Assembly (NCBI RefSeq): GCF_004362525.1
Contig: NZ_SNXS01000008.1
Coordinates: 62,001 to 126,000 of the forward strand
From: Roseateles toxinivorans
Lineage (GTDB): Bacteria; Pseudomonadota; Gammaproteobacteria; Burkholderiales; Burkholderiaceae_C
DNA length: 64,000 nt
Reading direction: 5' to 3'
This document shows, piece after piece, positions 17,418 through 26,285 of this stretch. The position numbers were made by a program, and so were the translations under genes. Positions within the stretch are counted from its first letter, which is position 1, and each line of letters begins with the position of its first letter. A model generated the notes under the pieces. That model was not told where the DNA came from and did no database searches. It was given only the letters and a program-made list of their open reading frames with translations.

Positions 17418-19316
17418 ATGCAAGCCCGCCAAAGCCTCGCCTTCAAGCTCACCGCCAGCGGTGTCGCCTGCCTGGTGCTGGCGCTGGCCTCGATCGCGCT
17501 GACCCTGTGGGTGACCTGGCAGCTCGAGGGCGGTGCCGCGGCGGTCAACGAGGCCGGCCGCATGCGCATGATGACCTATCGCATGGCCCTGGACATCTCC
17601 ACCGGCCAGCGTGCCGGCCTGGCCCAGCAGGCGGCGGCGCTGGATGCCACGCTGGACCTGCTGCACAGCGGCGACCCCTCGCGCCCGCTGTTCGTCCCCT
17701 CGGGTGATGCCTCGCGCCGCGAACTTGCCCTGGTGCGCCAGCAATGGCTGGACCTGCGCGAGACCTGGCTGGACCAGCGCATGCCGGTCAGCCCCGGCCA
17801 GGTCGAGGTCATGGTGGCCCGTATCGACCAATTCGTGACCGTGATCGAGCAGCGGCTGTCCTACTGGACGGCGGTGCTGAGCGGCTTCCAGCTGGCACTG
17901 ATCGCCCTGTCCATAGGCAGCGCGCTGATGCTGCTTTATGCCAGCCATCTGATGGTGCTCGATCCGCTGAAACGCCTGGGCCAGGCACTCGGGGCCATCC
18001 GCGGCGGTGACTTCGGCACCCGGGTCAAGGTCAGGGCCGATGACGAATTCGGCGAGCTGGCAGTGGGTTTCAATGCCATGGCCGCCCGCCTGCAATCGCA
18101 GTACGCCGAGCTGGAAGACAAGGTGCGCGACAAGACCGCCAAGATCGAGGCCCAGCGCCAGCGCCTGGGCGCGCTGTACGAAGTCAGCGCCTTCATTGCC
18201 GAGGCGGAGAACCTGGACGATATGGCGCGCGGCTTCGTCAGCAAGATACGCCGCATCGCCCGCGCCGACGCCGTGGCACTGCGCTGGTCGGACGCCGCCA
18301 ACAAACGCTATCTGCTGCTGGCCCAGGAGGGCCTGCCGGCCAGCTTCAGGCACGAGGAGCAATGCTTGCCCAGCGGCGACTGCCACTGCGGTCAGAGCGC
18401 GGCCACCGCGCGCACCCGCGTGATAGCGATCCATGCCGAGCCGGGTCCCCACGGTCTGTGCGGACGCGCCGGCTTCGAAACCCTGCTGACCGTGCCGGTG
18501 AGTCTGCACCATCACATCCACGGCGAGATCGACCTGTTCTTCCGCAGCCCGCAAGCGGTGTCGCAGGAGGACCAGTCCCTGGTCGAACTGCTGGCCAGCC
18601 ACCTGGCCGGCGGCATGGAGGGTCTGCGCGCCGCCGCCTCTGAAAAAGAGGCCGCCGTGGCCAGCGAGCGCAGCCTTCTGGCCCAGGAGTTGCACGACTC
18701 GATCGCCCAGTCCCTGGCCTTTCTGAAGATACAGGTGCAGCTGCTGCGCGGCGCTTTGCGCAAGGGCGATGCGCCGGCCACCGAGCGCAGCCTGGCCGAG
18801 ATCGAGACCGGCGTGCTGGAAAGCTATGGCGATGTGCGCGAGTTGCTGATGCACTTCCGCACCCGTGTCGATGTCGAGGACATCGAGCCGGCGCTGCGCA
18901 CCACCCTGCAGAAGTTCGAGCACCAGACCGGCCTGAGCACCGAGCTGCAGACCGAGGGCCATGGCGTGCCGCTGCCGCCCGACATCCAGATCCAGGTCTT
19001 GCATGTCATCCAGGAGGCGCTGTCCAATGTGCGCAAGCACTCGCAGGCCAGCCATGTCCGGCTGCGGGTGCAGCAGACCCCGCAGTGGCGCTTCGAGGTG
19101 ATGGACAACGGCGTGGGCTTCGACCCCGCCCCCGATCCCGGCGAGAGCCATGTGGGCATGCGCATCATGCGCGAACGCGCCCAGCGCATCGGCGCCGAGC
19201 TCAGCGTCCAATCGACGCCGGGCGCGGGCACGCGGGTGCAGATCAGCGTGCCCCAGAACCTTGGCACCGAGGACCCGGATATCCATGAAAACGCCCTTGC
19301 GACTGCTGGTCGTTGA
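17418..19316 (+). CDS. narX: NarX-type nitrate/nitrite sensor histidine kinase
   Basis: Membrane sensor kinase for nitrate. Of 632 residues, the first helix (about 10-33) is followed by a P-box-like AAVNEAGRMRMMTYRMA at 41-57, the periplasmic nitrate-binding element, then a second helix (about 155-175), HAMP, a GAF-like central module (about 245-405) with a cysteine group C316, C322, C324 and C348, and a HisKA_3/HATPase transmitter. The phosphorylated histidine is H426 in LAQELHDSIAQSL. ATPase motifs include DNGVGFDP and GMRIMRERA. It overlaps the downstream response regulator gene by 32 bases, the normal narXL pairing. The central cysteines resemble those of enteric NarX; whether they bind metal is unknown. 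Confidence 0.93.
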   Translation: MQARQSLAFKLTASGVACLVLALASIALTLWVTWQLEGGAAAVNEAGRMRMMTYRMALDISTGQRAGLAQQAAALDATLDLLHSGDPSRPLFVPSGDASRRELALVRQQWLDLRETWLDQRMPVSPGQVEVMVARIDQFVTVIEQRLSYWTAVLSGFQLALIALSIGSALMLLYASHLMVLDPLKRLGQALGAIRGGDFGTRVKVRADDEFGELAVGFNAMAARLQSQYAELEDKVRDKTAKIEAQRQRLGALYEVSAFIAEAENLDDMARGFVSKIRRIARADAVALRWSDAANKRYLLLAQEGLPASFRHEEQCLPSGDCHCGQSAATARTRVIAIHAEPGPHGLCGRAGFETLLTVPVSLHHHIHGEIDLFFRSPQAVSQEDQSLVELLASHLAGGMEGLRAAASEKEAAVASERSLLAQELHDSIAQSLAFLKIQVQLLRGALRKGDAPATERSLAEIETGVLESYGDVRELLMHFRTRVDVEDIEPALRTTLQKFEHQTGLSTELQTEGHGVPLPPDIQIQVLHVIQEALSNVRKHSQASHVRLRVQQTPQWRFEVMDNGVGFDPAPDPGESHVGMRIMRERAQRIGAELSVQSTPGAGTRVQISVPQNLGTEDPDIHENALATAGR

Positions 19317-19962
19317 CGACCATTCACTGTTCCGACGCGGTCTGATCGCGCTGCTGTCGCAGCACGAGAATCTCAGCGTGGTCGGCGAGGCCGGAGACGC
19401 CGGCGAGGCGCAGCGCCTGGTGGCCGCCTTGCAGCCCGACGTGCTGTTGCTGGACAATCACCTGCCCGGGGTGCGGGGCGTCGACGCCCTGCCCGCCCTG
19501 CGCGAGGCCGCACCGCAGACCCGGGTGCTGATGCTGACTGTCAGCGAGAACGAGGCCGACCTGGCCCAGGCGCTGCACGCCGGCGCCCAGGGCTATCTGC
19601 TGAAGACCATAGACGGCGACGCACTGCTGGCGGCGATCGAGGCCTGCGCGCGCGGCGAGTCGGTGATCAGCCCGGAGCTGACCGGCAAGCTGGTGACGGC
19701 GCTGCAGAGCGCACTGCGCCCGGCGCCCGCCGAGACTCAGTCCCCTGCCGATCCGCTGGACGCGCTGTCGCCGCGCGAGCGCGACACACTGCGCGAGATC
19801 GCCCGCGGCGCCAGCAACAAGGAGATTGCCCGCACCCTGGAGATTGCCGAGACGACGGTGAAGATCCATGTGCAGCACATCCTGCGCAAGCTCAATCTGA
19901 GCTCGCGCGTGCAGGCGGCGGTGTTTGCCAGCGAGCGGGGGCTGGTGCCGGCCGAGCGCTGA
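19285..19962 (+). CDS. narL: NarL-type response regulator
   Basis: Partner of NarX. The 225-residue protein has a receiver domain with acidic pocket VVDDH (residues 9-13) and phospho-acceptor D57 in LLLDNHLPG, then a LuxR/NarL helix-turn-helix from about residue 158 (LSPRERDTLREIARGASNKEIA, quoted partly, then TVKIHVQHILRKLN). Start MKTPLRLLVV at 19285 overlaps the narX 3' end by 32 bases in another frame. A NarL-like 7-2-7 palindrome occurs before narK1 at 23434-23449, a plausible target. It ends flush against the convergent ParA gene. Confidence 0.93.
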   Translation: MKTPLRLLVVDDHSLFRRGLIALLSQHENLSVVGEAGDAGEAQRLVAALQPDVLLLDNHLPGVRGVDALPALREAAPQTRVLMLTVSENEADLAQALHAGAQGYLLKTIDGDALLAAIEACARGESVISPELTGKLVTALQSALRPAPAETQSPADPLDALSPRERDTLREIARGASNKEIARTLEIAETTVKIHVQHILRKLNLSSRVQAAVFASERGLVPAER

Positions 19963-20727
19963 TCAGGCCAGCGACTCGTACAACTCGACAAACTGCTGCG
20001 TCAGCTTGTGGCGCGGGTCGAGGTGGATCATCGGCCGCGACAGCTCATGCGACTCCTTCATCTTCACACTGGAGCTCAGATAGGGCTGCAGCACCGGCAG
20101 GCCCTCGTCTATCAGCTCCTGCACGGTGCGCTGCGGCAGCACGGCGCGGGGCTGGAACTGGTTGACGACGATGCCCTCCACCGTCAGCCCCTTGTTGTGG
20201 TCGGACTGGATCTCGGTCACGCTCTCCAGCAGGCTGTAGAGGGCCCGGCGCGAGAAGTCGTCGCAGTCGAAGGGGATCAGGCAGGTCTCGGCGGCTATCA
20301 GGGCCGAGCGGGTGTAGAAGTTCAGCGCCGGCGGGGTGTCGATCCAGATCTGGTCGTAGTCCTCGCCCAGCTCGACCAGCGCATCGCGCAGCTTGTAGAT
20401 CTTGTAGCGGCTCTCCAGCTTGCCGTGCAGCTCGTCGAGCAGGGGGCTGGAGCCCATCAGGTGCAGGTTCTCCCAGGGGGTGGCAACGATGAAGTCGCTG
20501 GTCTTGGGCGCGCGCACGCTGAACTTCAGCGTCGTTTCCAGAAACTCGGCCGCGCCGGGCTGGGGTTCGTCAGCTGCCTCACCAAGCAAATAGCGGGTGC
20601 TGTTGCCCTGGGGATCCAGATCGACCACCAGCGTGCGCTGGCCCTGGAAAGCGGCAATCGCCGCCAGGTTGGAGGTGATGGTGGACTTGCCCACCCCGCC
20701 CTTCTGATTGAAAACGACGCGTCGCAT
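19963..20727 (-). CDS. ParA/MinD-family ATPase, orphan
   Basis: A 254-residue deviant Walker A ATPase. The motif KGGVGKST lies at residues 9-16 in MRRVVFNQKGGVGKST, with Walker A-prime VVDLDPQGNST and Walker B DQIWIDTPP. There is no parB or centromere-like repeat next to it, so it is not a standard partition locus; relatives of this type position chromosomes, plasmids or protein clusters. The start at 20727 is chosen because the conserved motif must lie close to the N-terminus. It ends with no spacing against narL on the opposite strand and diverges from the thiolase gene, with about 150 bases between the starts. Confidence 0.85.
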   Translation of the reverse strand: MRRVVFNQKGGVGKSTITSNLAAIAAFQGQRTLVVDLDPQGNSTRYLLGEAADEPQPGAAEFLETTLKFSVRAPKTSDFIVATPWENLHLMGSSPLLDELHGKLESRYKIYKLRDALVELGEDYDQIWIDTPPALNFYTRSALIAAETCLIPFDCDDFSRRALYSLLESVTEIQSDHNKGLTVEGIVVNQFQPRAVLPQRTVQELIDEGLPVLQPYLSSSVKMKESHELSRPMIHLDPRHKLTQQFVELYESLA

Positions 20728-20876
20728 GAGGATCCCGGCAGCTGCTGCAATTGGCCTATTGTGCACCGCAACATTTACACTGGACAAGACAGCTGAGCGT
20801 TGCCGGACGTAAGCTGAATGCCAGTCCCGAGGCGTCAACTCCGGCATGGATCTATCAAACCCCAAGGAGACAGAGC

Positions 20877-22061
20877 ATGAGCAAGCGTGATGTGGTGGTG
20901 CTGGGCGCGGCCCGTTCGGCCATCGGTACTTTCGGCGGCGGCCTGGCCGATATCGAGCCGGCGGAGCTGGCCGGCACGGTGATGAAGGAGGCGGTGCAGC
21001 GCTCCGGCGTCGACCCCAAGGCGATCAACTATGTGACCGTGGGCAACACCATCCCGACCGAAAGCCGCTTTGCCTATGTGGCCCGCGTGGCCTCGATACA
21101 GGCCGGCCTGCCGATGGACTCGGTGGCGATGTCGGTCAACCGCCTGTGCTCCTCGGGCCTGCAGGCCATCGTCACGACGGCTCAGAACATCCTGCTCGGT
21201 GACTGCGACTATGGCGTCGGCGGTGGCGTCGAGGTGATGAGCCGCAGCGGCTATCTGTCGGCAGCGATGCGCACTGGCGCCCGCATGGGCGACACCAAGC
21301 TGATCGACATGATGGTCGCCACCCTGACCGACCCGTTCGGCGTCGGCCATATGGGCATCACGGCCGAGAACTTGGTGACCAAATGGGGCATCACGCGCGA
21401 GGAGCAGGACGCACTGGCCGTGGAATCGCACCGCCGCGCCGCAGCGGCCATTGCCGAGGGCCGCTTCAAGGACCAGATCGTGCCCATCGTCAAGCAGACC
21501 CGCAAGGGCGAGGTCGTCTTCGACACCGACGAGCATGTGAAGGCGAATACGACCATGGAGACGCTGGCCAAGATGAAGCCGGCCTTCAAGAAGGACGGCT
21601 CTGTCACCGCCGGCAATGCCTCGGGCATCAATGACGGCGCGGCCTTCTTCGTGCTCGCCGATGCCGCCGTGGCTGCGGCCGCCGGCCACAAGCCAATGGC
21701 GCGACTGGTGTCCTACGCCGTCGCCGGCGTGCCCAACGAGATCATGGGCGAGGGCCCCATCCCCGCCTCCAGGCTGGCACTGCAGAAGGCCGGCCTGCGC
21801 CTGGACCAGATCGACGTGATCGAGAGCAACGAAGCCTTCGCCGCCCAGGCGATTGCCGTCGCCCGCGGCCTCGAGCTGGACATGAGCAAGACCAATGTCA
21901 ACGGCGGCGCCATCGCCCTGGGCCACCCGATCGGCTGCTCGGGTGCCTTCCTGGCCACCAAGGCGATCTACGAGCTGCATCGCAGCGGCGGCCGCTATGC
22001 GCTGGTGACGATGTGCATCGGCGGTGGGCAGGGGATTGCTACGGTGTTTGAGCGGCTGTAA
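20877..22061 (+). CDS. Acetyl-CoA acetyltransferase / beta-ketothiolase
   Basis: A 394-residue thiolase that condenses or cleaves acyl-CoA, likely in acetoacetyl-CoA or polyhydroxyalkanoate metabolism. The three catalytic positions are visible: C91 in NRLCSSGLQ, H350 in ALGHPIGCSG and C380 in MCIGGGQG. Length and the MSKRDVVVLGAARSAIGTFGG opening match BktB-like thiolases of Burkholderiales. A strong ribosome-binding site AAGGAGA lies seven to fourteen bases before the ATG at 20877. It is a single gene between divergent parA and convergent aldo/keto reductase genes. Confidence 0.93.
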   Translation: MSKRDVVVLGAARSAIGTFGGGLADIEPAELAGTVMKEAVQRSGVDPKAINYVTVGNTIPTESRFAYVARVASIQAGLPMDSVAMSVNRLCSSGLQAIVTTAQNILLGDCDYGVGGGVEVMSRSGYLSAAMRTGARMGDTKLIDMMVATLTDPFGVGHMGITAENLVTKWGITREEQDALAVESHRRAAAAIAEGRFKDQIVPIVKQTRKGEVVFDTDEHVKANTTMETLAKMKPAFKKDGSVTAGNASGINDGAAFFVLADAAVAAAAGHKPMARLVSYAVAGVPNEIMGEGPIPASRLALQKAGLRLDQIDVIESNEAFAAQAIAVARGLELDMSKTNVNGGAIALGHPIGCSGAFLATKAIYELHRSGGRYALVTMCIGGGQGIATVFERL

Positions 22062-22352
22062 GAACGCACCTACGCCACACTGCATCCGCGCAGGCGCAGC
22101 CCCGCCAGACGACGGGCGCCTGTGCGGGGCCGAGGAGCGCAGCGGCTTGGGCCAGCACGCGCCAGCGTGCGTATCAAAAACTGACTGGGCGCGTTTGTCT
22201 GAACGCAGCGAGCAAGGCGAGCGTAGTGAGTTACGCGCCCGGCCCAAGACGGGAGCACCGCAGGGCAGTCGCCCTGCAAGGGCGCCCCCCGCACTGAAGC
22301 CCGGCGGCTGGCGGGGCTGGGCCTGCGCCGCCACCCGCAGCCCCCCCTGACT
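22062..22352. repeat. Highly structured intergenic element (probable dispersed repeat) between two convergent genes
   Basis: This 291-base gap is packed with perfect inverted repeats: CAGGCGC 22091-22097 with GCGCCTG 22116-22122; GCCCCGC 22099-22105 with GCGGGGC 22124-22130 (interleaved, a pseudoknot order); CTTGGGCC 22146-22153 with GGCCCAAG 22241-22248, enclosing GCACGC/GCGTGC (22155-22170) and GGGCGCGT/ACGCGCCC (22187-22240); and GCAGGGC/GCCCTGC (22260-22277). The sequence style resembles intergenic repeat families I know from Burkholderiales genomes. Only one copy occurs in this window, so repetition itself is inference. It may also terminate both convergent genes. Confidence 0.6.
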
Positions 22353-23348
22353 TCAACGCCCGTTGAGCGGATACGCCGGGTCGGTATAGCCCGGCGTCGA
22401 CGGATGACCCGGGCGCACCAATGAATCGACCAGCGCCTCGTCTTCCGCGCTGATCACGCAGTCCAGCGCACCGAGATAGTCGGTCCATTGCGCCAGGGTG
22501 CGCGGGCCGGCGATCACCGAGCTGACGCGGGGGTTGGCCAACACCCAGGCGGTGGCGAAGTGGCTCAAGGCGCGACCCGAGCCGTCGCAGTGCGCTTTCA
22601 GCGTCTGCGCGACCTGCAGCGACTCTTCGCGGAACTCCGTTTCCAGCATGCGCTTGTCGCCACGGGCGGCGCGCGAACCCTCGGCGGGCTGGCTGCCGGG
22701 TGCGTACTTGCCCGAGAGCACGCCGCGTGCGATCGGGCTGTAGGGCACGACGCCGATGCCGTGGTGGGCGCAGACCGGCAGCACCTCGACCTCGGGCTGG
22801 CGGTTCAGCAGGTTGTAATAGGGCTGGCAGACCACCGGGCCGGGCATGTTCAGCGCCCGCGCCATGTGCACCATTTCGGCAATGCGCCAGCCGCGGAAGT
22901 TCGACACGCCCCAGTAGCGGATCTTGCCCTGCTGCAGCAGCGTGGCAATGGCGCGCAGCGGCTCCTCCAGGTCCATGCCGTTGAAGTCGCGGTGCAGGTA
23001 GTAGATGTCGATGTGGTCGGTGGCCAGGCGCTGCAGGCTGGCCTCGCACTCGCGCAGCACCCAGGCCCGGGAATACTGCGACTCGTTCGGCCGCTCCGAC
23101 ATCATGTTGCCCAGCTTGGTGGCCAGCACCCAGTCGTGGCGCCGGCCCTTCAGCAACTCGCCGACCATCGCTTCGGAACGCCCCTTGGAATAGACATCGG
23201 CGGTGTCGATGAAGTTGACGCCATGCTCCTGAGCATGGTCAACGATGCTGCGCGCCTCGGCCAGTTCCGTCTGGTCGGCAAACATCATCGTGCCCAGGCA
23301 CAGGCGCGAGACCTTGAGCGGGCTCTTGCCCAGGTTCTGGTATTGCAT
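22353..23348 (-). CDS. Aldo/keto reductase
   Basis: A 331-residue NADPH-dependent oxidoreductase of the AKR superfamily (TIM barrel). The catalytic tetrad is present: D48 and Y53 in FIDTADVYSKG, K78 in VLATKLG and H119 in YYLHRD. The NADP-binding segment VIAGPRTLAQW lies near the C-terminus. The physiological substrate is unknown; general aldehyde or ketone detoxification is typical. It is convergent with the thiolase and divergent from narK1. Confidence 0.92.
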   Translation of the reverse strand: MQYQNLGKSPLKVSRLCLGTMMFADQTELAEARSIVDHAQEHGVNFIDTADVYSKGRSEAMVGELLKGRRHDWVLATKLGNMMSERPNESQYSRAWVLRECEASLQRLATDHIDIYYLHRDFNGMDLEEPLRAIATLLQQGKIRYWGVSNFRGWRIAEMVHMARALNMPGPVVCQPYYNLLNRQPEVEVLPVCAHHGIGVVPYSPIARGVLSGKYAPGSQPAEGSRAARGDKRMLETEFREESLQVAQTLKAHCDGSGRALSHFATAWVLANPRVSSVIAGPRTLAQWTDYLGALDCVISAEDEALVDSLVRPGHPSTPGYTDPAYPLNGR

Positions 23349-23395
23349 GAGAGTCCTTTGTCAGCGATTCGCCATGGTAACGGGCCGCCGGGGCC

Positions 23396-23409
23396 TTGAT
23401 CCAGCGCAA
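23396..23409 (+). promoter_or_regulatory. FNR/Dnr-type box upstream of narK1
   Basis: TTGATCCAGCGCAA has a perfect first half site TTGAT and a second half CGCAA with two changes from ATCAA. It lies about 150 bases before the narK1 ATG and 24 bases before a NarL-like palindrome. If it activates from -41.5, transcription would begin near 23444; this is inference. Confidence 0.55.
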
Positions 23410-23432
23410 GCATCGCGGCCATCCCGGCCGCG

Positions 23433-23450
23433 CTAGTTCTTCAGAACTAG
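23433..23450. promoter_or_regulatory. Perfect 18-base palindrome with NarL 7-2-7 geometry
   Basis: CTAGTTCTTCAGAACTAG is an exact inverted repeat with two central bases. Its inner 16 bases (23434-23449) read TAGTTCT-TC-AGAACTA, the 7-2-7 layout of NarL sites, with one change per heptamer from TACYNMT. It lies in the narK1 promoter region, between the FNR-type box and the gene, and narXL is encoded 3.5 kb away. Confidence 0.6.
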
Positions 23451-23559
23451 GACGGCCTGCTCCGACCTCCTGCCTTTGGCCGGCGGCCGACCTACCACCG
23501 GCGGATGTTCAACGCAGGGCCGAAAGCGGACAGTGACTCCCAAAGAACCGGAGTCCGTC

Positions 23560-24846
23560 ATGGCCCTCGCAAGTACCTCTCAAAACAGCACAAACCACAA
23601 TGGCAAAGCCCTCTCGGTGCTGATCGTCAGCACCCTGGCCTTCACCGTCTGCTTCATGGTCTGGATGATGTTCGGCGTGATCGGCATACCGATCAAGAAG
23701 GCGCTGAACCTCAATGCCACCGAATTCGGCCTGCTGACGGCCACGCCGGTGCTGACCGGCTCGCTGATACGCGTGCCGCTGGGGATCTGGACCGACCGGT
23801 TTGGTGGCCGCATCGTCATGACCATACTGATGGCCATCACCGTGCCTGCGATCTGGTTGATGGCCTATGCCACAGAGTACTGGCACTTCCTGACCATAGG
23901 CCTGTTCGTCGGCCTGGCCGGCGGCTCGTTCTCGGTGGGCACGCCCTATGTGGCGCGCTGGTTCCCGAAGAACCGCCAGGGCTTTGCAATGGGCGTCTAT
24001 GGTGCCGGCAACTCGGGTGCCGCGGTCAACAAGTTCGTCGCCCCGGCCCTGGTGGTGGGCTTCGGCTGGGCCATGGTGCCCCAGGTCTATGCCGCGGTGA
24101 TGCTGGGCGCGGTGCTGCTGTTCTGGTTCTTCAGCGCCAGTGACCCCGCCCACCTGGTACCCAGCACCGTCAAGTTCAGCGATCAGCTGAAGGCGCTGAA
24201 GGACCCGGCCGTGCTCAAGTACTGCCAGTACTACAGCATCGTGTTCGGCGGCTATGTGGCGCTGTCGCTGTGGATGGTGCAGTACTACGTCGGCGAGTAT
24301 GGTCTGGACATCCGCGTCGCCGCCCTGCTGGCCGCCTGCTTCTCGCTGCCCGGCGGCGTGCTGCGCGCCATCGGCGGCTGGCTGTCCGACAAGTATGGCG
24401 CGCACAGCGTCACCTGGTGGGTGATGTGGGTGAGCTGGATCTGCCTGTTCCTGCTGTCCTATCCGCAGACCGACTTCACCATCACCACCATCAACGGCGC
24501 GACCACCTTCCACATCGGCCTCAACGTCTATGCCTTCACCGGCCTGATGTTCATCCTCGGCATCGCCTTCGCCTTCGGCAAGGCCAGCGTCTTCAAGTAC
24601 ATCAGCGACGACTACCCCAAGAACATCGGCACGATCAGCGGCATTGTCGGCCTGGCCGGCGGCCTGGGCGGCTTCGTGCTGCCGATCGCCTTCGGCGTGC
24701 TGGTGGACCTGACCGGCATCCGCTCCTCGGCCTTCATGCTGATGTATGGCGTGGTCTGGGTCTCGCTGATCTGGATGTACTTCACCGAGGTGCGTCGCAC
24801 CGACCTGCTGGGCCCCCACGGCAATGCCGTGCCGGCCCGCGCCTGA
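23560..24846 (+). CDS. narK1: NarK1-type nitrate/nitrite transporter (MFS)
   Basis: A 428-residue major-facilitator protein with about twelve membrane helices. It keeps the nitrate-porter features: LLTATPVLTGSLIRVPLG in helix 2 with the substrate-binding Arg, GLAGGSFSVGTPYVARWFP in helix 5, and GLAGGLGGFVLPIAFG in the second signature. The type 1 family is thought to import nitrate with protons. Start MALAST at 23560 lies just before the first helix. It opens the nar operon, with the regulatory boxes upstream and narK2 starting 22 bases downstream. Confidence 0.92.
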   Translation: MALASTSQNSTNHNGKALSVLIVSTLAFTVCFMVWMMFGVIGIPIKKALNLNATEFGLLTATPVLTGSLIRVPLGIWTDRFGGRIVMTILMAITVPAIWLMAYATEYWHFLTIGLFVGLAGGSFSVGTPYVARWFPKNRQGFAMGVYGAGNSGAAVNKFVAPALVVGFGWAMVPQVYAAVMLGAVLLFWFFSASDPAHLVPSTVKFSDQLKALKDPAVLKYCQYYSIVFGGYVALSLWMVQYYVGEYGLDIRVAALLAACFSLPGGVLRAIGGWLSDKYGAHSVTWWVMWVSWICLFLLSYPQTDFTITTINGATTFHIGLNVYAFTGLMFILGIAFAFGKASVFKYISDDYPKNIGTISGIVGLAGGLGGFVLPIAFGVLVDLTGIRSSAFMLMYGVVWVSLIWMYFTEVRRTDLLGPHGNAVPARA

Positions 24847-24868
24847 CCCTCCTCCAACAGGAACCATC

Positions 24869-26275
24869 ATGAACAACGCAACAGCCAGTACGCGCGGGAA
24901 AGTCCTGCCGATCTGGACCCCAGAGGACAAGACCTTCTGGGAGCGAGAAGGCGAGGCCGTGGCCAAGCTGAATCTGTGGATTTCGGTGCCCGCCCTGTTC
25001 CTGGCTTTTGCCATCTGGCAGGTCTGGAGCGTGGTCGCCGTGGGTCTGCCGGCCCTGGGCTTCAAGTACTCGACAAACCAGCTGTTCTGGCTGGCCGCGG
25101 CGCCGGCCCTGTCCGGCGCCACCCTGCGCATCTTCTACTCCTTCATCGTGCCCCTGGTCGGCGGCCGGCGCTGGACGGCGATCTCCACCGCCACCCTGCT
25201 GATCCCGGCCCTGGGCATTGGCTTTGCGGTGCAGGACAACACCACCAGCTACCCGACCATGCTGACCCTGGCCCTGCTGTGCGGCCTGGGCGGCGGCAAC
25301 TTCAGCTCCAGCATGGCCAATATCAGCTTCTTCTTTCCGAAGGAGCGCAAGGGCTCGGCGCTTGGCGTCAATGCCGGCCTCGGTAATCTGGGCGTGTCGG
25401 TGGTGCAGTTCCTGAGCCCCCTGGTCGTCACGGCCGGCATCTTCGGCGTGTTCGGCGGCGATGCGCAGACCATCGTGAAGAACGGCCAGACGCTGCAGGT
25501 GTGGACGCAGAACGCCGCCTTCATCTGGGTGCCGTGGATCGCACTGGCCTCGCTGGCCGCCTGGTTCGGCATGAATGACATCGCCGACGCCAAGGCCTCG
25601 TTCGCAACGCAGGCCACCATCTTCGGCCGCAAGCACAACTGGCTGATGTGCGTGCTGTACCTGGGCACCTTCGGCTCCTTCATCGGTTATGCCGCCGGCT
25701 TTCCTCTGCTGATCAAGAGCCAGTTCCCCGGCATCAACCCGCTGGCCTATGCCTGGCTGGGCCCGCTGGTCGGCGCGGTGATACGCCCGGTCGGCGGCTG
25801 GCTGGCCGACAAGGCCGGCGGCGCCCGCGTCACCTTCTGGAACTTCATCGTCATGGCCGGCGCGGTGCTGGGCGTGATCTACTTTTTGCCCACGGGCCCG
25901 TCAGGAGGCAACTTCACCGGCTTCTTCTTGATGTTCCTGGTGCTGTTCCTGACCACCGGCATCGGCAACGGCTCGACCTTCCGCATGATCCCGGTGATCT
26001 TCCTGAACCAGAAGCTCCGCGAGATCGACACGCGCGACGCCGCGGCCGTGGCCCGGGCCACCAAGGAAGGCAATACCGAGGGCGCGGCCACGCTGGGCTT
26101 CACCGCCGCGATGGCGGCCTACGGCGGCTTCTTCATCCCCAAGAGCTATGGCACCTCGATCTCGCTGACCGGCGGGCCCGAGGCCGCCCTCTACGTCTTC
26201 TTCTCGTTCTATCTGCTGTGCATCGCCATCACCTGGTGGCACTACGCGCGCAAGAACGCGCCCATGCCCTGTTAA
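24869..26275 (+). CDS. narK2: NarK2-type nitrate/nitrite transporter (MFS)
   Basis: A 468-residue paralogue of the preceding transporter with a longer N-terminus (IWTPEDKTFWEREGEAVAKLN) before helix 1 and an enlarged loop between helices 5-6. Signature stretches LCGLGGGNFSSSMANISFFFP and FTAAMAAYGGFFIPKSYG are type 2 NarK features, linked with nitrate/nitrite exchange. In some relatives the two are fused; here they are separate genes 22 bases apart with the stop of the first intact. The ATG of narG follows its stop by 10 bases. Confidence 0.92.
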   Translation: MNNATASTRGKVLPIWTPEDKTFWEREGEAVAKLNLWISVPALFLAFAIWQVWSVVAVGLPALGFKYSTNQLFWLAAAPALSGATLRIFYSFIVPLVGGRRWTAISTATLLIPALGIGFAVQDNTTSYPTMLTLALLCGLGGGNFSSSMANISFFFPKERKGSALGVNAGLGNLGVSVVQFLSPLVVTAGIFGVFGGDAQTIVKNGQTLQVWTQNAAFIWVPWIALASLAAWFGMNDIADAKASFATQATIFGRKHNWLMCVLYLGTFGSFIGYAAGFPLLIKSQFPGINPLAYAWLGPLVGAVIRPVGGWLADKAGGARVTFWNFIVMAGAVLGVIYFLPTGPSGGNFTGFFLMFLVLFLTTGIGNGSTFRMIPVIFLNQKLREIDTRDAAAVARATKEGNTEGAATLGFTAAMAAYGGFFIPKSYGTSISLTGGPEAALYVFFSFYLLCIAITWWHYARKNAPMPC

Positions 26276-26285
26276 GGAATCTGTC

